From: Stenotrophomonas sp. PS02298
GTDB taxonomy: Bacteria > Pseudomonadota > Gammaproteobacteria > Xanthomonadales > Xanthomonadaceae
DNA: 56,476 nucleotides
Assembly: GCF_029959445.1 (NCBI RefSeq)
Contig: NZ_JASCOR010000008.1
Span: forward strand, 1 to 56,476
Reading direction: 5' to 3'
The first letter of the stretch is position 1, and the number at the start of each line of letters is the position of its first letter. Positions 36,245 to 45,857 of this stretch are shown piece by piece. The notes under the pieces are model-generated. The model was not told where the DNA came from and searched no databases. It saw only the letters and a list, made by a program, of their open reading frames with translations. A program made the position numbers and the translations under genes.

Positions 36245-36739
36245 CTATTGAGTGGCGAGATACTGCTCATCACTAACCTGCTCCATCCACTCGACATTGC
36301 TGCCATCGAGCACGCCGGTGACAGCCAGATGGGTCATGGCCGTTGTCGGCCCGGCACCATGCCAGTGCTTGACGCCCGCCGGGCAGGTGACCACGTCACC
36401 CGGATGGATCTGTTGCACCGGCTTGCCCCATTCCTGGGTAAGCCCTACCCCGGACATCACCACCAGACGCTGTCCTGCCGGGTGCGTATGCCAGGCCGAA
36501 CGCGCGCCAGGCTCGAAGGTAACCCAGGCGCCGGAGGCGGTGAGCGCTGGGTCCGCAGACCACACCGGGTCGATGCGTACGCGCCCGGTGAAATGCTCCG
36601 CAGCGCCTGCGAGCGATGGCCGACTGCCGGCTTCCGAAACATGCTGCGTTGTTGAAGCTGCGGATACCGGCACTGCCGTGATCGCGGCCATCGGCACAGC
36701 CACCGCAATGAGCCCAAGGCTCTTCAGTGAGTCCTGCAT
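36245..36739 (-). CDS. secreted cupin-domain protein
   Basis: A 164-residue protein with a signal peptide (MQDSLKSLGLIAVAVPMAAITAVPVSA) and one cupin barrel. The metal site shows WHTHPAGQRLVVMSG (motif 1) and CPAGVKHWHGA (motif 2). Domain order, AEHFTGRV and the WMEQVSDEQY ending match periplasmic cupins found beside carboxymuconolactone decarboxylase genes; no such gene lies here. The enzyme activity is unknown. Confidence 0.85.
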   Translation of the reverse strand: MQDSLKSLGLIAVAVPMAAITAVPVSAASTTQHVSEAGSRPSLAGAAEHFTGRVRIDPVWSADPALTASGAWVTFEPGARSAWHTHPAGQRLVVMSGVGLTQEWGKPVQQIHPGDVVTCPAGVKHWHGAGPTTAMTHLAVTGVLDGSNVEWMEQVSDEQYLATQ

Positions 36740-36998
36740 AGGTGTTCCTTGAAAGACCGGCCCCGCCAAGGCTTTGGACGGTCGGGAAGCGCCCAGCAAC
36801 CATCAGGACGATGGGCTGGCTGGATTCCATGGAAGATACGGGCGCCCTGAGCTGATCCGCTTGATCAGCACTACCTGCCGGGCGACATGGCATGGCGGCA
36901 ACAGCAGTGAAAGCCGCAAGCAGGCCATGCGGCGCCTTCACTGCAGCGCTGGCCGTCAGGGCCAACGCTGCAGGCAACTATCGACTCGGCAAGCCGCC

Positions 36999-38048
36999 TC
37001 AGTCGCCCATGGTGGCGTTGTCGATCACGAAGCGGTACTTGATGTCGCCCTTGAGCATGCGCTCGTAGGCTTCGTTGATCTCCTCGGCACGGATCAACTC
37101 GATATCCGCCACGATCTGGTGCTTCGCGCAGAAATCCAGCATCTCCTGGGTTTCCGGAATGCCACCAATCATCGAACCGGCCAGGGTGCGGCGCTTGGTA
37201 ATCATGTTGAACACATTCGGCGACGGGTGTGGCGTCGCCGGCGCCCCCACCAGCACCATCGCGCCGTCACGCTTGAGCAGTGCCAGGAAAGCATCCAGGT
37301 CGTGCGGCGCGGCAACCGTATTGACGATCAGGTCGAAGCGCTTGCCCTGCGCTGCCATCGCTGCAGCGTCACGCGACACCACCACTTCATCCGCACCCAG
37401 CGCCAGAGCGGCCTCGCGCTTGGACTCGGACGTGGTGAAGGCGATTACGTGTGCGCCCATTGCATGGGCCAGCTTGATGCCCATATGGCCCAGACCGCCG
37501 ATGCCGACCACGCCCACCGTCTTGCCAGGGCCTGCATTCCAGTGCTTGAGCGGCGAATAGGTGGTGATGCCGGCGCACAGCAGGGGCGCGACCGCAGCCA
37601 GCTGGTCTTCGGAGTGGCCAATACGCAGGACATAGCGCTCATGAACCACGATTTCCTGCGAATAGCCGCCCAGCGTCCAACCCGGCGCATCCGCGGTAGC
37701 ACCGTTGTAGGTGCCGACCATGCCATCACAATAATTTTCCAGCCCGGCATCGCAGTCTTCGCACTGCTTGCAGCTGTCGACGATGCAGCCGATACCCACC
37801 AGATCGCCGGGCTTGAAGCCACTCACGTGCGCGCCGACAGCAGCAACCCGGCCGACGATTTCATGGCCAGGTACGCAGGGGAACTGCGTACCCGCCCATT
37901 CGGCACGCACCTGATGCAGGTCGGAGTGGCAGATGCCGCAATAGGCGATGTCGATCTGCACATCGTGCGGCCCGGGCGCGCGGCGGCTGATGTCCATCGA
38001 CTCCAGCGGCTTGTCGGCGGCATAGGCGCCATAGGCTTTGACAGACAT
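36999..38048 (-). CDS. zinc-dependent NADP alcohol dehydrogenase (YahK/CAD-like)
   Basis: A 349-residue medium-chain dehydrogenase. Catalytic zinc ligands are in YCGICHSDLHQ, GHEIVG and the C of PLLCAGITTYSP; the structural zinc cysteines are in DSCKQCEDCDAGLENYC; the Rossmann motif is GIGGLGHMG. The SKREAALALGADE segment suggests NADP preference. Members such as YahK reduce broad-range aldehydes. It is divergent from a LysR regulator 124 bases away, which is its likely regulator. Confidence 0.94.
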   Translation of the reverse strand: MSVKAYGAYAADKPLESMDISRRAPGPHDVQIDIAYCGICHSDLHQVRAEWAGTQFPCVPGHEIVGRVAAVGAHVSGFKPGDLVGIGCIVDSCKQCEDCDAGLENYCDGMVGTYNGATADAPGWTLGGYSQEIVVHERYVLRIGHSEDQLAAVAPLLCAGITTYSPLKHWNAGPGKTVGVVGIGGLGHMGIKLAHAMGAHVIAFTTSESKREAALALGADEVVVSRDAAAMAAQGKRFDLIVNTVAAPHDLDAFLALLKRDGAMVLVGAPATPHPSPNVFNMITKRRTLAGSMIGGIPETQEMLDFCAKHQIVADIELIRAEEINEAYERMLKGDIKYRFVIDNATMGD

Positions 38049-38132
38049 GGGAACTCCGGCGGTGTTTGGGGAAGTTGGCCATTGTCCACCGCCGTGACTC
38101 GGCTGATAAGGTAATCAATGCTTCTAGCCACT

Positions 38133-38147
38133 ATTAGCTTAACTAAT
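38133..38147. promoter_or_regulatory. LysR-type operator candidate
   Basis: ATTAG-CTTAA-CTAAT is a perfect 5+5 inverted repeat with a 5-base centre, in the AT-rich part of the divergent ADH/LysR region. It has the T-N11-A form of a LysR recognition site. Binding is inferred. Confidence 0.5.
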
Positions 38148-38172
38148 CAATCAACCGTGCCACACTGCAGCC

Positions 38173-39060
38173 ATGGCACGACGCAACCTCAATGATCTAC
38201 TGGCCTTCGTCACCGTCGCGCGTGAAGGCAATTTCACCCGCGCGGGTGCGCTGCTGGGCGTCTCGCAGTCCGCGCTCAGCCAGGCCATCAAGGCACTGGA
38301 AGAGCGGCTGCAGATCCGTCTGCTCACCCGCACCACCCGCAGCGTCTCGCCCACTCCGGCAGGTGAGCGCCTGTTGCTGGCCATTGGCAACCGCTTCGAC
38401 GAGATCGAAGCGGAGCTGGACGCACTCACCGAGCTGCGCGACAAGCCGGCCGGCTCGCTGCGCCTGACCTGCGGTGATCATTCGCTGCAGACCATCCTGC
38501 TCCCCAAGCTGTTGCCGTTGATGCACCGCTATCCCGACATCCGCATCGAGTTCGACGTCAGCTACGCGCTGCGCGACATCGTCGCCGACCGCTTCGATGC
38601 CGGCGTGCGGCTGGGCGAAAGCATCGACAAGGACATGATCGCCCTGCCGATCAGTCCCAAGGTGCGCATGGCCGCAGCCGCCTCACCGGCCTACTTCGAG
38701 AAACATCCGATCCCGAAGGTTCCTGCAGACCTGACCCAGCACAACTGCATCAACATCCGCTTCGCTACGTCGGGCGGCATGTACGTCTGGGAATTTGAGC
38801 GCAACGGCAGGCAGGTGAACGTGCGTGTGGAAAGCCAGGCGGTATTCAACACCTCGCCGCCGATGGTGCAGGCGGCGCTGGATGGTCTTGGTATCACCTT
38901 CCTGCCGGAGGAAGAGTTCGGCGATCACATCGAGCAAGGCAGGCTGGTGCGCGTGCTGCAGAACTGGTGCCCGCCCTTCCCCGGCTATCACCTGTACTAC
39001 CCCAGCCGCCGCCAGCATTCGGCTGCGTTCGCACTGGTGGTGGATGCGCTGCGGATCTGA
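38173..39060 (+). CDS. LysR-family regulator divergent from ADH
   Basis: A 295-residue LysR regulator. The N-terminal helix-turn-helix includes GNFTRAGALLGVSQSALSQAIKALEERL and RTTRSVSPTPAGERLL; the sensor domain includes LRDIVADRFDAGVRLGESIDKDM, the pattern of regulators paired with oxidoreductases. It is divergent from the alcohol dehydrogenase with a LysR-like operator between them. The effector cannot be read. Confidence 0.9.
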   Translation: MARRNLNDLLAFVTVAREGNFTRAGALLGVSQSALSQAIKALEERLQIRLLTRTTRSVSPTPAGERLLLAIGNRFDEIEAELDALTELRDKPAGSLRLTCGDHSLQTILLPKLLPLMHRYPDIRIEFDVSYALRDIVADRFDAGVRLGESIDKDMIALPISPKVRMAAAASPAYFEKHPIPKVPADLTQHNCINIRFATSGGMYVWEFERNGRQVNVRVESQAVFNTSPPMVQAALDGLGITFLPEEEFGDHIEQGRLVRVLQNWCPPFPGYHLYYPSRRQHSAAFALVVDALRI

Positions 39061-39190
39061 GGCCTGCAGTTGTGAAGCAACTGTTCAGCCAGGCTGCCAC
39101 AATGCAGCACCAGCAATGGCCAGTGCATCCGCTGGCTGCGTTGCGCGGGACATCAGCCCGAGCGCAGCGCGATACTGCCGCGTACCAGAA

Positions 39191-39496
39191 TTACTTGAAA
39201 AGCTGGCTTCCTTTGCTGTGATGCCGGCGTACGAGTTCTTCCAGGTAGATATCCAGCGCGCCTCGCGCGTCCTCGGAGGTGTCCTTGTGCTTCAAGGCCC
39301 AACTCAGTCGATCCATCAGCACCGGGTCGCGGCAGTCACCCAGGCTGCTTTCGTCCCATTGCCGGGCTTTGCGATAGCGTTTGGCGCGCTCAGCCTGCGA
39401 TAGCGGCGTATCGTAGAGTCGCGGCCGACCTCGTCGCTTTGCAGGGGGAGCAGCTACAGCCGCGGGGTCATCCACAGCGCTGTGATCATCAGCCAT
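39191..39496 (-). CDS. hypothetical protein with AT-hook-like motif
   Basis: A 101-residue basic protein. An acidic N-terminus precedes KRRGRPRLYDTP, where R-GRP-R matches an AT-hook minor-groove binding motif, followed by SQAERAKRYRKARQW, a charged helix. The C-terminal half is helical and contains ALDIYLEELVRR. A DNA-binding role is inferred from the motif. The start at 39496 removes 43 residues of unlike composition. No family recognised. Confidence 0.6.
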   Translation of the reverse strand: MADDHSAVDDPAAVAAPPAKRRGRPRLYDTPLSQAERAKRYRKARQWDESSLGDCRDPVLMDRLSWALKHKDTSEDARGALDIYLEELVRRHHSKGSQLFK

Positions 39497-39768
39497 TGTC
39501 GTTTCTCTATCAGAATGCGCCCAATAATAAAGTGGCACATCACTTCGTGTGCAGGAATCCCTGAAATAGGCTTCAGCCGCGGCGCGATCGGAAGCCACTG
39601 GATCCGAGAACCACCCAGCAACCAAAAGGCAAGATCAGGCCCCATTCTTGGGACAGGTCCTATGGCCGCACCGGAGCGCTTATCACACCATGAGCAGATT
39701 CTTGTGCGATGCCAGATAGGTGTCGCATGTGTATTTTGCTTTGGAGCTGCGGCTGGGAACATACAAAG

Positions 39769-39945
39769 ATGGACAAGAAAACCGCAGACGTCAGACGGCT
39801 GCTTATCGATTTCGCCCGCCTATCCAACCTCCAGAAGAATCTGTTTTTGGAGACACTCAACCTTTTCATGTACGCCTCGCCACAACGCAGGCGCAAGATC
39901 ATGCTGCGGTGGGAGTCGGGAAAAGCGGGACTGGATGCGGATTGA
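39769..39945 (+). CDS. small hypothetical protein (58 residues)
   Basis: It starts MDKKTADVRRLLIDFARL and ends ESGKAGLDAD, with two amphipathic helices and balanced charge. The codons are less GC-biased than in its neighbours. There is no strong ribosome-binding site and no recognised family. It lies upstream of a LuxR-type regulator that reads toward it, between gene-poor stretches. Confidence 0.4.
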   Translation: MDKKTADVRRLLIDFARLSNLQKNLFLETLNLFMYASPQRRRKIMLRWESGKAGLDAD

Positions 39946-40010
39946 TCACGCCCGCATCAAAGCAGAAAGGCGCACGGACTCGACATCATGGCGCATAGGA
40001 TTCCGCCCGT

Positions 40011-40691
40011 TCAAGATGTGGCTGGTGTGCCGCCTGAAGAGGTCACCAGTCCATTCTCCATGGCATAGCGCAACAGATCGACATCCTTCTCGATGGACAG
40101 CTTCTCCATCGCACTGGCCTTCTGCGTGCTGATGGTCTTCTTGCTGCGATGCAGGCGTTCGGCAATCTCATTGACTGTGAGGCCAGAAGCATACAGCCGC
40201 ACCACTTCCGATTCGCGGATGCTCAACACGCCCGCTGGATTGCGGCTGCGCCGGTTGAGCTCGATCCCCTGCACCACCTTGTCGATGGTGGGTGAGTAAT
40301 ACTTGCCCCCGCTTTGGGCTGCGTGAACCGCTGGTACCAGGTGCGTCAACGCATCCGACTTGCTGACGATGCACGCCACCCCCTGGGTAAGCAGCGTATG
40401 CAACACCGCCGGGTTATCAAGCATCGTGAGCACCACCAGCCTCACCTGCGGGTAACGCCGGGCAATCATGCCGAACAAGGCGATCCCATCGCCAAAGTCG
40501 CCTGCCGGCATCGCGTAGTCCGAGATCACCACGTCGCATGCCACGCTGCCCAACAGCGCCATGAGCTCAGTTGAATCGGCAGCGGTCCCGACAAGGTCGA
40601 GGGTAGTAACTGATGACAGTTCGTACTTCACCCCTGCGATCATGCCCGGATGATCGTCGGCCAAGACCACTCTGATCTTGAAACCACTCAT
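40011..40691 (-). CDS. NarL/RcsB-type response regulator (RocA-like)
   Basis: A 226-residue response regulator. The receiver has VVLADDHPG (acidic pair), the phosphoacceptor Asp in VVISDYAMP, T in VVLTMLDN and K in VSKSD. The LuxR helix-turn-helix includes LSIRESEVVRLYASGLTVNEIAERL and TISTQKASAMEKL. It is the transcription-factor member of a three-gene signalling locus with the REC-EAL gene (557 bases upstream) and the hybrid kinase, resembling RocA or BvgA. The start at 40691 gives MSGFKIRVVLADD. Confidence 0.9.
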   Translation of the reverse strand: MSGFKIRVVLADDHPGMIAGVKYELSSVTTLDLVGTAADSTELMALLGSVACDVVISDYAMPAGDFGDGIALFGMIARRYPQVRLVVLTMLDNPAVLHTLLTQGVACIVSKSDALTHLVPAVHAAQSGGKYYSPTIDKVVQGIELNRRSRNPAGVLSIRESEVVRLYASGLTVNEIAERLHRSKKTISTQKASAMEKLSIEKDVDLLRYAMENGLVTSSGGTPATS

Positions 40692-41248
40692 GACAAAGCT
40701 CTCCGTGAAGTGCGCTGGCAGCTGGCCAATCCAGGCTGAGGGGGCATCCCCTGCCCTGCGAGGCACATCGGGACAGAATTTATGTCACATCACACACAAA
40801 GACAAAGACTTCTGCGTAAAAAAGCAGGGCATTCATCGAACAAGAACCTGGCAGCTCATCGCCAAGCCTCAGGCTTTCTCCAAATACGGGAAAAACCTTA
40901 TAACAATTGAAGTACACAGCGACACCAGCAACCGCCGTCGCAGCCATGCGCCCCATCTCGTCCCGCAGCTCCAGGAAAGCAGCACAAACTACCAACCAGC
41001 GGTGACGCTTGCCGAGTATTCCGCATCTTGCATATCCACATGGCGCAGGCTTTCGGTCCGAACCCGAACAATCGCGAACCAGCCCCCCATCAATGCCTTG
41101 ACCCCGCCAACGCTGGCCATCGTCCTGCGTACGCCCCAGGCCGCCAGCCCCGGCCTTGAAGCAAGCGGGCCGGCCAAGCAGCCGGCCGGGACTGGTCCAG
41201 TTCCTTGAATGGCAGGTCTTGGCTTCGCACTCAACCTCGGCTGGCGCA
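40692..41248. other. about 560-base region between LuxR regulator and EAL gene
   Basis: No supported gene. It contains an AT-richer patch at 40770-40920, probably the regulator's promoter, and a perfect 7-bp GC stem (GGCCGGC/GCCGGCC at 41168-41187) that could be a terminator for the EAL gene. A 176-residue plus-strand frame here is Ser/Pro/Arg-rich and looks spurious. Confidence 0.4.
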
Positions 41249-42050
41249 TCAACCGGTTCTCATCCCCAGACCGGCCAAGTTCTGCTGTGCGATGTACTTC
41301 ACATACTCGGCCTTGGGCATCGCTCGACTGTGCAGGTAGCCTTGGGTGTTGTGGCAGCCCAGACTGCGAACCATATCCAGATCCATATAGGTCTCGACAC
41401 CTTCAACAACGACAGTGGCGACCATCTGTCTCGCCATTGCAATCGTACTGGCAAGCAGGCAGCGGGCATGGGCATGTGCACGGGCTTCCACCAGCATGCT
41501 GCGGTTGATCTTCAACTCGTTGAACGGCACCTGCAGCAGCCGGTCGAGTGAAGAGTCGCCGCTGCCAAAGTCGTCAATGGCGCAGTTGAAACCCCGGAGC
41601 CGCAGCTGGGCGACAGCACCAGCCAGTGCCGGGTTGCACAGTTCGCCACCGTCCTCGGTGATCTCGATCACTACGCGGCCCGGGTCAACCCCTGCGTGGT
41701 AGGCATGGTCCGCTACGGATTGCGCCCAGTGCACGCCGGTTGCAACGCGTGCGGGAACATTGACTGCCATCAAGAGCGTTGATTCCCTCTCTTCAGCCGC
41801 AATGCAGTCGAACGCACAGGACAACATGTAGTCCGTGAGGGACTCCAGCAGCCCTTCGCGCTCGATTGCCGGAAGGAACTCAGCCGGCGCCAGCACAGAA
41901 CCATCAGGCCGATGCCAACGTGCCAGCACCTCGGCACCGCGCAACACACCCGTGGTGGCGCAGTGCTGAGGCTGGAAGTACGCCTGGATTTGCTGACCCA
42001 GCAACGCTCCACGCAACTCCTCACGTGAAAACCTCTGCCCACCAGGCTTG
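41249..42050 (-). pseudogene. EAL-domain part of a frameshifted REC-EAL response regulator
   Basis: This frame encodes the c-di-GMP phosphodiesterase half of a RocR-like protein. The catalytic residues are visible: E in GAEVLARW, N in VNVPARV, E in ITEDGG, DD in DDFGSGD, K in LKINRS, E in VVEGVET and Q in QGYLHS. One deviation is N where KID is usual, which may lower activity. As sequenced it has no start codon of its own with a ribosome-binding site (only a TTG at 42100 upstream); it is meant to be read from the receiver frame. The join is at the G10 tract 42051-42060. With G9 the whole gene 41249-42521 encodes 423 residues. Confidence 0.85.
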
Positions 42051-42521
42051 CCCCCCCCCCAAGCTTTCGTCCGCTGCTGCCCGTTCGGCGGACGCAGCAA
42101 CGATATTGCGGATCTGCTCCGCCTTCAGCGGTTTGCGCAATGCTGCAACCACAGTGAAGCCGAGATGCGACGCATACGCCGATGCGGCGTTCAGAATCCG
42201 GCTGGGCTGGCTGCTGATGATCGCCAGGCGCGCATTGCGGCAGCGTTCGGCCAGCAGGTCGATCACCTGTAGGCCAGTGAGACCGGTGAGACCGGTGAGG
42301 CCGGTGAGATCCAGATCAAGGATCACCAGATCCCAGCTACGATCTCGCAACGCCGTCACTGCACGGGCCCCGTCCAGCACTGAAGTCACTTCGGACACCC
42401 CTGATTGACGCAGCATCTTGACCATCGGAAGATGCTGCAGTTCATTGCCGTCAACCACCAGCGCGTTCTGGATCATCCGAGTCTCCGGTGGTGGCGACAC
42501 AAATTGTGCGAGAGCGTTCAT
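42021..42521 (-). CDS. REC-domain part of the frameshifted REC-EAL response regulator
   Basis: As sequenced this frame gives a 166-residue receiver protein. ATG 42521 follows GGAG at 9 bases; a GTG 15 bases upstream is less likely. The receiver has ALVVDGNE (one of the two acidic-pair residues replaced by Gly), phosphoacceptor Asp in VILDLDL (residue 69), S in LAIISSQ and K in LRKPL. After Asp the LTG unit occurs four times, where a usual receiver would have room for two. Past the G10 tract the protein ends in a 12-residue out-of-frame tail at TGA 42021-42023. The intended product is a RocR-like REC-EAL phosphodiesterase. Confidence 0.85.
   Translation of the reverse strand: MNALAQFVSPPPETRMIQNALVVDGNELQHLPMVKMLRQSGVSEVTSVLDGARAVTALRDRSWDLVILDLDLTGLTGLTGLTGLQVIDLLAERCRNARLAIISSQPSRILNAASAYASHLGFTVVAALRKPLKAEQIRNIVAASAERAAADESLGGGQAWWAEVFT
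42051..42060. repeat. homopolymer tract C10/G10, candidate phase-variation switch
   Basis: Ten consecutive C on the plus strand (G10 in the coding sense), exactly at the junction of the REC and EAL frames. TTG-GGG-GGG-GGG-CAA gives the receiver frame that soon stops; removing one G gives GGC-AAG-CCT and continues straight into the EAL domain. G9 or G12 is in frame, G10 and G11 are out. Confidence 0.9.
42273..42308. repeat. four-unit 9-bp tandem repeat in the receiver
   Basis: Four units of consensus RCCRGTGAG (middle two identical, ACCGGTGAG), encoding LTG four times just after the phosphoacceptor loop. The period keeps the frame, so copy-number changes would add or remove three residues. 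Confidence 0.9.
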
Positions 42522-42713
42522 GGGTGTTGTCTCCACGCCAAGAGCGGCGGTATCAGGGAAGGGGCTGCTTTCAATGCCGCCATTGTTCCAGCGCAGTAAT
42601 CACGCCTACATCGGTCTAGTCCGAATATTTGTCCTGTCCCTCTCAATGAACGCAGTGAAACCGGGCTTTTCAGCCCATCAGCGGGCAGCAGCCAAACCTG
42701 AGTGGAATCTCAA

Positions 42714-45700
42714 ATGGCCTCAGAGACAGACACTGCAGAGGATGCGCGAAACTCCCGCCCCCCTGCCCGCACAAATCCCTTGAAGCTGCTGAGCCGACAC
42801 CAGCGCAGCCTGCTCCATGTGGGCGGCATCGTAACCACGCTGATCCTCGCTGCGGTGACTGCAGTTGTCATCCATTCGCAGATCAAGGACTACATCGCCG
42901 AACGGCATGCAGACCAGACCAGCCGCCGGATCGCGTTGCAAGCGGCCTTCGCGGTGCGAGAGGGCGCGATGCGTATCACCACCGCGCAGGAGGAGTACGC
43001 CTGGGAGTCTCGCCAGAAACCCGCCACTGAGCTGATCGGCAGGTTCAGCCAGAACAAGGGCCGAATGACGATGCAGCGCTCGGCCAATTCGCCGCACGTG
43101 CTGATCCTTGCCGACACGGTTCGAGGAGGTTCGCTGGAAAGCTTCGCGCCGTACCTTGAATTGGCCGATGAAGTCAGCCATCAGGCCGGCACCTTTGCCC
43201 GCGCACTCACAGCATCGATCTACTTCTCCAACCCGGACCGGACCTTTCTGGGCGCAGGCCCCCTTCCCGACAGCAACCTGCTGGCCAAACATACGAACGA
43301 GTCAACCGCCACTCTCATTCAACGGTTCATGCCGGATCATCCGTCGCCAACGGCCAACGGCAGCCCACAACCAGCCCTTGGCGGACCAGCGTGGTTACCG
43401 GTCGCAAACGACCCGTTGACCGGCAGGCCTTCACTGCTTCTACGCCAGCTGGCTATTGCCGACGAACAGCCCTTTGCGGTGTTCATCGCGTCCTATCCCG
43501 TCGACCTCGTAACTCCATCGCTGAACTCGACACAGAATGACGAATTCTGGCTGATTGCCAGCCCTCGCGGCGAACTATTCCTCGGCGCGCAGCAGCCAAA
43601 CGCCGACGCGCTCGCACGGTTCCCGATACATCACTGGGCAGCCGTCACACCAGCGGAAAAGCGTGACAGGTTCGAAGAGGTCGACGGGCGCTTCGTCGCC
43701 GCAGATCCGATATCCACTGCCAACACCGGCTGGTACCTGATCCACTCGTTCTCCTGGCGGACCATCATCACTGCCTTATGGCGTACCCTGCTCGCCTACA
43801 TCGCAGCGATGCTGCTGGCGATAGGATTCGTATGGACAGTGTTGTTGCTGATTGAGAGAAAGGTTTTCCGCCCTGGCTATGTACGTTCGGAACGCATCAT
43901 TGAAAGCGAGAACCTCAACCGGACAATGGTGGAAACCGCGCCATTCGGCCAGGTGCTGATTTCGTCCGCGAATGGCGAAATCCTTCTCCAGAACTCGGTC
44001 ATGGCCTCTTATGCGGACGCAAGGATTGATTCAAAGCGCGCCTTGCACCTTGAGTTCCTTCATGCGTTCCGGGTGCATGACGTCCAGACAATCGCGTCAC
44101 CGGGCGTCGAGCTGAGCATCCAGACCCATGATGGTGCCGACTGTTCCCTGCTGGTCAGCATCGTTCCAAGCAAGTACCAGGGAAGTGATGTACTGCTGTG
44201 CAACTTCATCGACATCACGTTGCGCAAGAAGGTGGAGCAGGAGCTGGAGACCGCCCGCGCAGCATCGCAGGCCGCGAACGAAGCAAAATCGACCTTCCTG
44301 GCAATCATGAGCCACGAAATCCGCACGCCCTTGAACGCGATCCTCGGCAACCTTGAGCTGTTGGAGCGCACCACGTTGACGTCGGAGCAAACCAATCGGC
44401 TACAGGCGGTTACCTCGTCGTCCTCTGCCTTGCTGGATATCATCAATGACATTCTCGACTTCTCCAAGGTCGAGTCCGGGCAGATGACGATTGAATCGAT
44501 ACCGTTCGATCTGAAGCAGGTCGCACTGCAATGCATCGAGATGTTCCTGCCAATGGCTCACGCAAAAGGACTGGAAATCAACCTTGTTGTCAGCGATGGC
44601 CTGCAGCCACGCTACCTCGGCGACCCAACACGGATTCGCCAGGTCATCTTCAATCTGGTCAGCAATGCGATCAAATTCACCGAGGCGGGAGATGTGCTGG
44701 TCGAGGTCTACCTGCAGGATGAGGACGTCGACGATTCAGCGATCGTGATCGGTGTGAGCGACACTGGCATCGGTATGAGCGCCGCCCAGCAAGCAGCGCT
44801 GTTCACGACCTTTTCCCAAGCTGACTCCAGCATCGCCAGGCGCTACGGTGGGACCGGGCTTGGGCTTGCACTTTGCAAGCGTCTCGCGGAACTGATGCAA
44901 GGTGACATCCAGGTGATAAGCACACCACGCAAGGGCAGCACCTTCATGGTGACCTTGCCGCTGCAGCCAGCCGCCGATGCCGATGCCGCTTTACCGCATC
45001 AGGACAAGACAGTCGCCCGACTGGACCCCGCTCAGGGTGCCGCGCAGCGTGTCCTGGTAGTCGATGACCACCCTGCCAATCGGAAACTGCTGCAATTGCA
45101 GCTGGAGACACTGGGCTGCACCGCAAGTGCATTCGAAGACTGTGTCGCGGCCATCGCCTCCTTCAGCAGCCAGAACTACGATCTGATCCTGACCGATCTG
45201 AACATGCCCGGCATGGATGGCTTCGCCTTCTCCCGTTACCTGCGGGGGCGCGGAGTGACGGCACCCATCATCGCAGTGACCGCACACGCCTCGGACCGAG
45301 ACAGGAGCCGTGGCGAGGAAGCCGGTATCAACAGCATCCTCATCAAACCGGTTCTACTGGAAGCACTGCGTGCAAGGCTGGCTGAACCAGCCAGCGCCGT
45401 TCTTCCCCTGCGCAGCGTTCGGGGACAAGTGGACATCGCCAGGGGAGCGCTGCCACCAGAGGTACATGGCCCCCTGCTTAGCTCCCTGGAAGAATCACTT
45501 ATCGCAATCAAGCAAACGCTGCAGCTGCAACCCGATTCAGCAAACGACGCGCCAGCAACCACGCATGAGTTCGGCACTGACGTTATCGGCAGACATCTTC
45601 ACTCACTGCGCGGCGCATTCGCCTTCATCCACGAAACCGCCATCGCCGAGCGCTGCGAGGCAATGGAACGATTGCTTGAACAGGGAGACAGGAGTCAGCT

Positions 45701-45764
45701 GCACCAATCGCTGCTTGAATTCGAGTCCGCCGCCAACGCTGTTCTGAGCCGCAGGCGTCAGTAA
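42714..45764 (+). CDS. hybrid histidine kinase with REC and HPt domains (RocS-like)
   Basis: A 1016-residue membrane sensor. One membrane helix at about 35-55, a large periplasmic sensor to about 345, and a second helix at about 350-380 come first. A PAS-like region ([13 protein letters not shown]) leads to the kinase core: phospho-His 534 in [12 protein letters not shown]-box [15 protein letters not shown] and GGTGLGLAL. The receiver has VVDDHPANR and Asp 828 in [10 protein letters not shown]; the C-terminal HPt domain has His 963 in HSLRG. This order is BvgS/EvgS/RocS-like. It is divergent from the REC-EAL gene, so phosphotransfer to both response regulators is likely. Start ATG 42714; GTG 42702 is possible. 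Confidence 0.93.
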   Translation: MASETDTAEDARNSRPPARTNPLKLLSRHQRSLLHVGGIVTTLILAAVTAVVIHSQIKDYIAERHADQTSRRIALQAAFAVREGAMRITTAQEEYAWESRQKPATELIGRFSQNKGRMTMQRSANSPHVLILADTVRGGSLESFAPYLELADEVSHQAGTFARALTASIYFSNPDRTFLGAGPLPDSNLLAKHTNESTATLIQRFMPDHPSPTANGSPQPALGGPAWLPVANDPLTGRPSLLLRQLAIADEQPFAVFIASYPVDLVTPSLNSTQNDEFWLIASPRGELFLGAQQPNADALARFPIHHWAAVTPAEKRDRFEEVDGRFVAADPISTANTGWYLIHSFSWRTIITALWRTLLAYIAAMLLAIGFVWTVLLLIERKVFRPGYVRSERIIESENLNRTMVETAPFGQVLISSANGEILLQNSVMASYADARIDSKRALHLEFLHAFRVHDVQTIASPGVELSIQTHDGADCSLLVSIVPSKYQGSDVLLCNFIDITLRKKVEQELETARAASQAANEAKSTFLAIMSHEIRTPLNAILGNLELLERTTLTSEQTNRLQAVTSSSSALLDIINDILDFSKVESGQMTIESIPFDLKQVALQCIEMFLPMAHAKGLEINLVVSDGLQPRYLGDPTRIRQVIFNLVSNAIKFTEAGDVLVEVYLQDEDVDDSAIVIGVSDTGIGMSAAQQAALFTTFSQADSSIARRYGGTGLGLALCKRLAELMQGDIQVISTPRKGSTFMVTLPLQPAADADAALPHQDKTVARLDPAQGAAQRVLVVDDHPANRKLLQLQLETLGCTASAFEDCVAAIASFSSQNYDLILTDLNMPGMDGFAFSRYLRGRGVTAPIIAVTAHASDRDRSRGEEAGINSILIKPVLLEALRARLAEPASAVLPLRSVRGQVDIARGALPPEVHGPLLSSLEESLIAIKQTLQLQPDSANDAPATTHEFGTDVIGRHLHSLRGAFAFIHETAIAERCEAMERLLEQGDRSQLHQSLLEFESAANAVLSRRRQ

Positions 45765-45857
45765 ACAACGCGGCAGGTCCCGTGGCCAGTACCTCACAAC
45801 GGCTGATCGCTGGACCACTGCGCAACCATTGGAGCCAGGAGCATCATTCCGCGCTGA

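Noticed and set aside
34905..36251. 448-codon plus-strand frame opposite the MFS exporter
   Set aside because: His/Gln/Arg-rich antisense of membrane helices.
41249..42100. stand-alone EAL protein starting at TTG 42100
   Set aside because: It has no ribosome-binding site, and its first 17 residues are an out-of-frame reading of the receiver gene; the frameshift explanation fits better.
42273..42308. CRISPR-like repeat
   Set aside because: Nine-base units without spacers, inside a coding region.
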